Source: Bugulina stolonifera
Lineage: Eukaryota > Bryozoa > Gymnolaemata > Cheilostomatida > Bugulidae
Length of the DNA: 64,000 nt
NCBI GenBank assembly: GCA_935421135.1
Contig: OW285190.1
Span: 12,906,501-12,970,500 of the forward strand
Direction: 5' to 3'
In this document: one piece after another, positions 56,761-64,000 of the stretch
How the letters are laid out: each line of letters starts with the position of its first letter
Numbering within the stretch: the first letter of the stretch is position 1
The notes under the pieces: generated by a model
What the model was told of the DNA's origin: nothing
The model's database searches: none
What the model saw: the letters and a program-made list of their open reading frames with translations, nothing else
Translations under genes and position numbers: made by a program

Positions 56761-59656
56761 ATGAAAAACCTGCAGCTTGGACAGGTGTCGAAAATCGAGA
56801 TGTCTTTCGATCCCTTTACTGGAAAAGAGGCGGAGTCGCTTAGGTTAGTAATTCATTCGGCTGTCTTTTTCCACTCTCGTAAGAGAAATTCAGTAGAGTG
56901 TTACATTTTCACAAGCTTCACAACACACACTAGCTGTCTTGAGCATATTCATATTGATATTTCTAGCTTCACAATTATGATCATGATATACAATTGAATT
57001 TGTTTAGGTTGAGTATCTCTACATGGGTGTAATTTCACCTTGAAAAACCTGCAAAAAACTGTAACTATAACTCTTATAACACTTGTTTAAGTTATCATCA
57101 CTCGGTCCCCTTTAGCTCACCCATTTTGGTCCACGTCTTTTGGTCCGAGACAGAGCGCAAGTAACCACGTGAGAGTTGTGTAGCCTTTTGACCTCTCAGT
57201 AGAAGCATTTTTAGTATAAACGTGGTATGTCCCTGCATGTGAATGAGTTGTCTGTAGGCTGTTGTTCAATAAAGTTATCTTACTACTTGAACCATTCGGT
57301 TTCTTACTGTCTACTGCTAACAGTGAGGTATCAAGCTTTCCTTCCGTAGCCTTGGATCTTTCTAGGTGCAGTCCCATGACTGATATTCGGACCCAGCAAT
57401 TCAACCTCACCCTACAGCTGTAGATACCGCTTCTGGTAACCTAGTCTTAAACCACTACTGTCTCACCATTCAATATTTGCAAAGAATACTGGTCATCTTA
57501 TTTCATCAAGATTGATGTGCTGTTTGTCTCTGTAAACCTAGTGGCAGCCAAGATAAACTCATTTGAATATTGGCTATTATGACCTCCATTCAGCATTGAG
57601 ACCTGTTAAGTTCCTATGGCTATGCCTGTCCTAAGTCTATACTTGTAACTTATGTACATAGGTAAGCTACTAACATCAAATAGCCCAGTAATCTTATTGA
57701 GCCAACACTAACTGTCATTCTATAAATAACTCTTGTGCACAGTGATGAATAAGTAAGCTAGAGTCATGCCCACAAAAAACAACGCAATGCATTGCAAGTC
57801 CTATGGCTATCTCTGTAGCACTGCTTTATATTGACTGCTTGAGTGCTTCCAAAATTCCCAACATAGGCTGATTGAAGGTGAAATTAGCCAATATCAAAAC
57901 AGCAGTTTCTTGGCAGCAGCTAGGATACCAAACACAAACAACACATCAATCTTAATGAAAAAGGATGAACAACATTATTTGAAAATATTGAATGGTGCGA
58001 CAGTAGTGGTTTAACCTAGTCTAGCTATAGAAATCATACCCACACCACAGGGTGTGATTCAGATCCCGATGGCTACTCCGAGAGTCATTGTTACCCGTTC
58101 CTAGTTGTGTGTATTGCTATTCGGTTAGATTTACTCCCTCCCCTAGCTCCTGCTTGGTCAGCCGGTTCCGACTCTCCACCTTGCAAATCTGGCCTGTATG
58201 TTGCACGGCTGCGCCTCAGCTACCCAGCCGGACACAACAATACTCGACCTAGAAAAAGTGTACCCTACATCATTTTGAAGCTAAAAATGTGCTCTACACC
58301 TCTAGTGTTGTGAAGTCCATGAACCATTTACAGTTTTAAATTGTAGGTTTATTTATTAATTTTTTGTTATATTTGTCTTTGAAGGAGTTTATTTCTGGGT
58401 AACTCAAGACTTGGTTCTCATCCTTAATTAAGGTTTGAACCTTAGGCTCTATGGCCCTTGATCGCCTAGCGCAGTAGGCAGAGTACATTAACCACTACAC
58501 CAGCTTGGCTTCCTGATAAAAGGAAGCTTCACTGGTGGGCAGTATCTGTGTACTGAGCCAACTGCATGTGAGGCACTTCTCTACGATGCCAAATTACCTA
58601 GCTTTGTCTATTGTGCTAGCCAAAATTTTCACAATGAAGTGCCAAGTCTGTGGCTGCTCAGAGATAGGTTTCTTGCATGAAAAATGGTATCAAAAGCATA
58701 TGGTCACAACTCAATCTATTTACTTACTTTTAGCTAGTATTCACATTCTGTAGGCTTCTGGGCATAAAATTTTGTTGCACATATCTGAACCGAGTCTCAC
58801 ATTCTGTTTGCAGTGATATTTTCTAGTTATTCTTTTTTATTGACTGAGTACTATTTCTATTAGAGTTGTTGATTGAACTTACAGTGGCTATGGTTATGGT
58901 TATTCTAGTAGTTATACTCAAATATTATTATAAATAATTAGTATTTAATAATTACAACTTTTTAAACAAAATTACAATTAAAAGCAAAGTGTGGCAACTC
59001 CCCAAATTGAGTATTTAATTTTCGGTTCAATTAAGTTTTTTTCTTAAATTTAAAAAGCCAAATTCAACCGAGGGGTAGAAGACAACTTGGGCATCATTCA
59101 TCTTTTCTTGAAAAATCAGCAAAGCAACTGAATACAAATGCAAATCAAAATTGCCCAGCACTACTATAATAGGGCTACATGTGTCTATGTTTCTTTTGTT
59201 AGCTTTGATCTAATTGTATTACTTGCTTGTAGGTCCTTTGCTTTCCACGTAGACACGCCAAAAATACGACAGACCAATTTTAAATGTAATATGAAGCTCA
59301 ACGTGGTTTGTGATAGATCCGATCCAGAGATGAAGATTAAATTTAGTAAGTACAGTCTAAGGTCTTTATGTAATATCTATGGTACTTGTACATTGTATGT
59401 TATCGTAATGTTATTCAATTGCTTTGTCTTCATACTCTACAATTCCTGATGATAGGCCATACAGATTGTGATACATAATTGTAGACATCATAATATGCAC
59501 TCAACACTGCACCACTTTTTTGCAGATAATGGTGATCGTGCACTATTTAAAACCAAACAACTAACCGCTCAGGAAATTGCAGAAGAATTTAAAGTTCTAT
59601 GTGAAATATACGAGAGAAAAGCAGCTGAAGAGGAAAGTAAAAAGAGAAGGCGGTAG
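56761..59656 (+). CDS. MRPL53: Mitochondrial large ribosomal subunit protein mL53
   Basis: A component of the mitochondrial 39S subunit with a thioredoxin-like fold. Exons are 56761-56843, 59233-59345 and 59526-59656, giving 327 nt and 108 aa; the human protein is 112 aa. Blocks that follow the family are VSKIEMSFDPFTGKEAESLR, TPKIRQTNFKCNMKLNVV (human has KVRSTNLNCSVIADV), the short Gly-Asp turn NNGDRALFK, and LTAQEIAEEFK before a basic tail SKKRRR. The ATG at 56761 (MKNLQLGQ) was chosen because it gives the family's usual length. An in-frame ATG at 56689 would add 24 residues that could act as a longer leader. Intron 1 is 2.4 kb and filled by repeats. The gene converges on the aldo-keto reductase gene, with 343 bp between stop codons. 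Confidence 0.85.
57440..58019. mobile_element. foldback (long inverted repeat) element, about 580 bp
   Basis: Two arms of about 155-160 bp are inverted copies of each other, at 57440-57595 and 57858-58019. The best-preserved stretch is CTTAAACCACTACTGTC/TTAAACCACTACTGTC followed by CACCATTCAATATTT. The arms still align at ATTGATGTG and ATATTGGCTA near the loop. The spacer is about 260 bp. No coding capacity is seen. It lies in intron 1 of MRPL53 and was most likely moved by a DNA transposase in trans. Confidence 0.75.
58330..58512 (-). mobile_element. tRNA-derived SINE or tRNA pseudogene with A-rich tail
   Basis: On the minus strand an A box (TGGTGTAGTGG at 58502-58492) and a B box (GGTTCAAACC at 58441-58432) stand at tRNA spacing. 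They are preceded by GCCAAGC, as at the start of a tRNA-like unit. After about 90 bp of unrelated sequence it ends in an A-rich run near 58340. The cloverleaf is not clean, so a working tRNA is unlikely; a SINE is the better reading. Confidence 0.6.
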
Positions 59657-59999
59657 TAAAAGTAACATACTTGTATATAAAATTTTGTGTTATTAGGGAG
59701 TTGTTCTTGCCTTGGTTGGTAAAGGGCTAGATGGAGTAAACACGTAAACATTATTATTGTAAGAAGCAAGCATGATTATTGGAAGAAGCGAAAGCTGTGT
59801 TTGGACTGGAATAGTAGTGATGCAAGCATAATGTGTATATAGATTGATTTACATAAATTTTGCAATAGGAAAATACAAGTGCCTACTATCAGAAAGCTCT
59901 CGGAAATTTTATAATCTAGTGGATAGATGCATCTAGCAAGTTATATTTTTTATTTCACGATCATTTAGTTTTTTTAAATCAATTCACCGTATAGAGTGT
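59657..59999. other. short convergent intergenic region
   Basis: The 343 bp between the MRPL53 stop and the aldo-keto reductase stop serve as both 3' ends. No clear AATAAA was seen for MRPL53. Confidence 0.5.
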
Positions 60000-62900
60000 T
60001 TAGCCAACAAATTCCCCTTTCTTAAGAGCTTCCACTTCGAAACCTTCCCAGTTAGCATTGTTTAGTGGCTTCATATACTCCGTCATGATGTACTCAAGTA
60101 CTTGAAGTTCTTCCTCAGTCAATGGTTTTTCTACAACATCCAGATTTCTCTGTGCATTCCTCAAGCTAGCAGTGCTCACCAGACATGTGCTGCAATCTGG
60201 TTCTGCTAGGCTGAAGTGAAGAGCCAGCCTTGATATATCTACTCCCTTTGACTCACAATATTTGGCAGCTTTCTCACATGCTTCAACTACGTTGGGTGAA
60301 TATTTCATGGCAGGGTGCCAATCAGGTGGACCTCGAGTTGTAAGAAGTCCCATAGAGATGGGTGAGGCATTGATAATACCGACACCTAGATGAAAAGGAA
60401 TATTTGAACAAAATAGTGCTAAACTATCAAAAGAAATACATAATATTATATAATTGTATGTACATGTATGCCTGTGTTAAGTGTGTTGTTTTTGGAGTTG
60501 TCTCATCTTTTTTCGGGTGTGCAAGTTTACACCTTAATCCCATTGAAATACATGTACAGCCAAATCACTTTACCCATGGTTTCAAATGCTTATAGAGAAA
60601 GGTAGGGCCTACATCAGATTTGAGTATAATAAAGAGTCAGCTTTGTTTTAGAACCATATTTTTAATGGGGTTTAGTGGCCTACAAACATAGTATGTGTAT
60701 ATATGTACATGTATGTATGTAATGTACTTAGACAGAGAGTACTTGCCTCTCTTCAGGAAGAAGTCTTTATATTCAAGGAAGGTTGTATCATTCATACTAT
60801 ATCTGCAGTAGGTTAGTATCGTATCGATCTTAACTTGACTCTTCTCTACAATCTCCTTGAGCATGCTCAGTGGGTATCCTGTCACACCTATCAATTTACT
60901 CATACATGTATATGCATGTGGTAATATTATTACCGATGTGACCAAAATGTTTTTACTTTTTAAACTGTGCTTGCATACCAAACTTGTACATGAGTAGCCT
61001 CATTCTATAATATTTAGTCCTACGCACATGTAAGTTATCCTCTCTCATTTGTTTTCATTCTGGTGCAAAGAAATAAGAGAGGACAACTTCGTATTATAAC
61101 TAGCGTGCTCCTCAATGACCATAATATTGTAAAAATCATCTCGAATTTTGGATAAACAATTAATGTAGAATAATTTTGCAGAAAGGGTTATGCGTATATA
61201 AACTCAAAATCCTGTATCATTTCCTTTTCCAAACGTTTTCCAACAATGACTTGAACCATTAGGCGAGAGTATAGGAATAGAATGTAAATGGGAATAACAG
61301 TTTTTGAAGGATTGTGCACAGCCAGTATGATATGATGGCATAGTACAGGCGAGGAGACTTTTACTCCTTGGTATAGGTATAGTAGATATGGTTTTAAAAA
61401 AGAGTCTAGGCTCTAGTTTATCATTTGAGTTATTTGGTCTTTCAATACCAATTTATCATTTAGAGAGTTGTCCCACACCGGAGAACTTGAGCACCAGCAC
61501 TAATTTATTTTATGGAAAGCAGTACATCTTGAGTATTCAGTCACAACCAAGAAGCTGTATAACATTCAGACAACTTGGGAATAAAAACTAGTTATGAAAA
61601 CAAATCCAAAGTACAGGTAAAATTGATTGCGCTGGTAGTACAATATGATTGTAGCAAAATCTGCTGGTCTTTTGCCAATTAACTTATCTTTATAGATATT
61701 ATATCTCTCTACAATCTACATTGTAAGGCCTGGGGAATTTCAGTGTCAGTTACTGGCACTGATAAAATGGAAGTTTCTCTTCATGCCTTCATTATCTTGC
61801 AAGTGTCAAGTGTACAATGATAGACATTATGTTGAATTTTGGAATGTATCCAAGCATGCATGTAGGCCTACCAATATAATATGATTTGGTGGTAATGACA
61901 CTGCCCTGGGGAAGGATTGCCAGTGTTGATATACTATGGAGAAATCTCAGTTCTAGGCTAATGGTTGGATTAAAACCCATGTTTTTAGCTTAGTGAGTCA
62001 TCATTCATCATTTATCTCCCCTACATACCAGGCATATTCAAAACCTATACAATTACAGTTATGTATATGTTTGTACAGTACTGAGTGTAGCCATTGGACC
62101 TGTTCAATGCTTTCTTTGGGCAAACCCATACGCCGAGTGTCCATATTAGTGCAGTGTGCATGGCAATAGTACATGTACATACATTGTACTGTTACAGTGT
62201 TCACAGAAAAGTAATTTTATTCCTAGTACTGTAGGAAACAGAATCTAATCCATTTCCCCAGTCAAGTGGAAGCTATTATAAGATTTTTGTAATGCACCAT
62301 TAGCTTGTTCACATGAAACAATGAACTTCCAGTTCTCTGCCTCATGTCTTTTATGGTGCAGACATCGAGCAACCAGTGCTTAGAAATAAATCCTTTTTTG
62401 ACATCATAATTGTGTTTTGTGAGGCATTAAGAACATGCCTCCATTATCTTGGTTTGAGATAATAATATGCATATAGAATAAATCCTCCAGTACTCATTAT
62501 TTCTTCAATGCAACAACTTTTCACAGTACAACATTCCATTTCTTAGAAAACTCTGCAATTTGACTTTAGACTTTCAAGCATTACTTTAGAGAAACTGTGA
62601 AACCAGGTGTACATACCTCTATCACAGAGTGAACTCGATTGGTAACCTGGTGGTACCAATCAATCTAAACTGTTAGGCAACTTTCATGCAGACATGGGCA
62701 CTCGAGTCATTTTACTCGACTCAAGTTAACTCGAGCAACAGCTTTTCATTACTTTTAATTGACTTGTGCTTTTGTATTGTGTGAAAGCTGGGAATTGACT
62801 TTTAATTCTACTCTCCTACAAAGCATGATGCTTGACTCTTACTTTACTCTAATCTCTCAGCTATCAATGATAACTCTATTGGTTTGGTGTGATTATGTAA

Positions 62901-63967
62901 TAAGTCTTGTCCACCATAGAGAAGGTGAGAGGCTTATAGATAAACAGACCTACCATTGTTATATAAGTGCAAATTTGAAATAGCCTTTGTTCCTCAGAAC
63001 TACTTTAACTGACAGAAAATCAGATCTAACACTAAGTATTACCTATTGTGTGTTGTCACACTTGTATACCTCAGAAATTTGTGTTCTACAAAATTCCCAT
63101 TGGTATTGTCTTTGACATACCGCTGTACTTTTGACTCTACTCTGACTCTAGCATTTTGGCACTAGTTGCTTGACTCTTACTTTACTTTTCAAAATGGGTA
63201 TTTATTTACTCTTACTCTACTTTTGACTTGCTTCATCTGATGAGTTGACTCTAAATTACTTTTTATCAATTGGGAATGTATACTCTTACTTGACTCTTGA
63301 CTTGAGTATTTGTCTGCTTGGCACATGTCTGCTTTCATGGTTAACAATTCAACTACGTTTCATAAATAACTGCTGATAATCGGACTTTTGATGACTGGTT
63401 TACTCTTTGGGGCATTGTGGTAGTATAATAACCATCTACGGATGTATACTGGCAGTACTCGTATACTTTATGAGTCACAAATTAGATTTTGGCCTACCAC
63501 TTACCAATGTAACGAGCTTTACCTTCCTCTTTTACTTTTTGAAGAGCTGGTAATGTTTCGTTAAGTACTATATCAAGAGATGGAGCAAATTCCACATCAT
63601 GTGCTTGGATGATATCGACATACTCTAACCCTAATAGTGCCAAACTGCTCTCTACACTTTGGATGGTTCTCTGGTATGTGAAATCAAACATCTTATCTGG
63701 CTGTGGATCGTATCGGCCAACTTTTGTAGCGATGTAGTAGGCCTCGCGGGGAATATCCTGCAGTGCGTTTCCAAGCACTCTCTCAGACTTTCCGTGCCCA
63801 TACCAAGGAGCCGTATCGATGTAGTTAGTGCCAGCTAGCAATAACTTCCGAACAACTTCACATGCCTCCTCATCATCAGTTTGTCGAAAAACTGAGCCCA
63901 ATGCTGAAGCACCTAATCCTAGGTACGAAACATGCATATCCGTCTTTCCCAGCTGTCTGTACTCCAT
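60000..63967 (-). CDS. Aldo-keto reductase, L-galactose dehydrogenase-like
   Basis: A soluble NAD(P)-dependent oxidoreductase with a TIM-barrel fold. It follows plant L-galactose dehydrogenase along its length, but the animal substrate is unknown. Minus-strand exons are 63967-63505, 60887-60747 and 60385-60000, giving 990 nt and 329 aa. Blocks are YLGLGASALGSVF, NYIDTAPWYGHGKSE, ATKVGRYD, EYVDIIQAHDVEF, VKEEGKARYIG, ILTYCRYSMNDTTFL, VGIINASPISMGLLT, RGPPDWHPA and LALHFSLAEP. The AKR catalytic tetrad is complete: D51, Y56, K82 and H123. The ATG at 63967 is the family start. The second intron opens with GC instead of GT (AGAG|GCAAGT). The first intron is 2.6 kb and holds a hAT-type MITE. Confidence 0.92.
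62681..62688. repeat. 8-bp target-site duplication, left copy
   Basis: CTTTCATG directly before the left end of the MITE, repeated exactly at 63332-63339. Confidence 0.85.
62689..63331. mobile_element. hAT-type MITE, 643 bp, in the aldo-keto reductase intron
   Basis: The ends are CAGACATG and its reverse complement CATGTCTG, extended imperfectly by GGCAC/TGCC. A perfect 8-bp duplication, CTTTCATG, lies immediately outside both ends. The subterminal parts are packed with ACTCGAGT, TTGACTC and ACTCTTACTT words. There is no transposase. An 8-bp duplication with CA..TG ends fits the hAT superfamily. Confidence 0.82.
63332..63339. repeat. 8-bp target-site duplication, right copy
   Basis: CTTTCATG directly after the right end of the MITE. 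Confidence 0.85.
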
Positions 63968-64000
63968 TTTACTATAGCTCACATCTTCTCCATGAAATGA

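Noticed and set aside
57100..57430. possible solo LTR (AATAAAG followed by a U5-like stretch)
   Set aside because: No TG...CA borders, target duplication or primer-binding site could be defined.

Overview
The window is nuclear DNA of an animal. Every gene is split by GT-AG introns (one is GC-AG), coding exons are short and phase-consistent, and all the recognisable proteins are metazoan or eukaryotic orthologues. Base composition is AT-rich. The non-coding DNA is full of the palindromes TACATGTA and TAGGCCTA, with many decayed transposons. This suggests a marine invertebrate, possibly an early-branching one such as a sponge, but the sequence alone does not fix the phylum. I built the exon models by hand from homology, splice sites and codon phase. 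Each of the eight models closes as an exact multiple of three.

Layout from left to right: a decayed piggyBac transposase (+, cut by the left edge); a second, different piggyBac remnant (-); ANKRD16 (-, 7 exons); a gene-poor stretch with a non-LTR reverse-transcriptase scrap; a 26-exon multi-Tudor/CCCH gene (+, about 1793 aa); a Rolling-stone-like membrane protein (-); SLC35B1 (+, 6 exons), whose 4.6-kb first intron carries a 3.1-kb hAT-type element with an exact 8-bp target duplication; a mitochondrial-type serine hydroxymethyltransferase (-, 11 exons); a second reverse-transcriptase remnant; SH3BP5 (+, 10 exons); MRPL53 (+, 3 exons) with a foldback element and a tRNA-derived SINE in its first intron; and an L-galactose-dehydrogenase-like aldo-keto reductase (-, 3 exons) with a 643-bp hAT-type MITE in its first intron.

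The genes do not form an operon or a pathway. Housekeeping roles are ER nucleotide transport (SLC35B1), mitochondrial one-carbon metabolism (SHMT) and mitochondrial translation (MRPL53). The multi-Tudor protein is the likely germline/piRNA-type factor and sits among the kind of mobile DNA that such factors normally restrain; that link is inference only.

The most distinctive items are the three-Tudor plus CCCH architecture with a minisatellite-encoded linker, two hAT-type insertions with perfect 8-bp duplications, a large foldback element, and a conserved-phase GC-AG intron.
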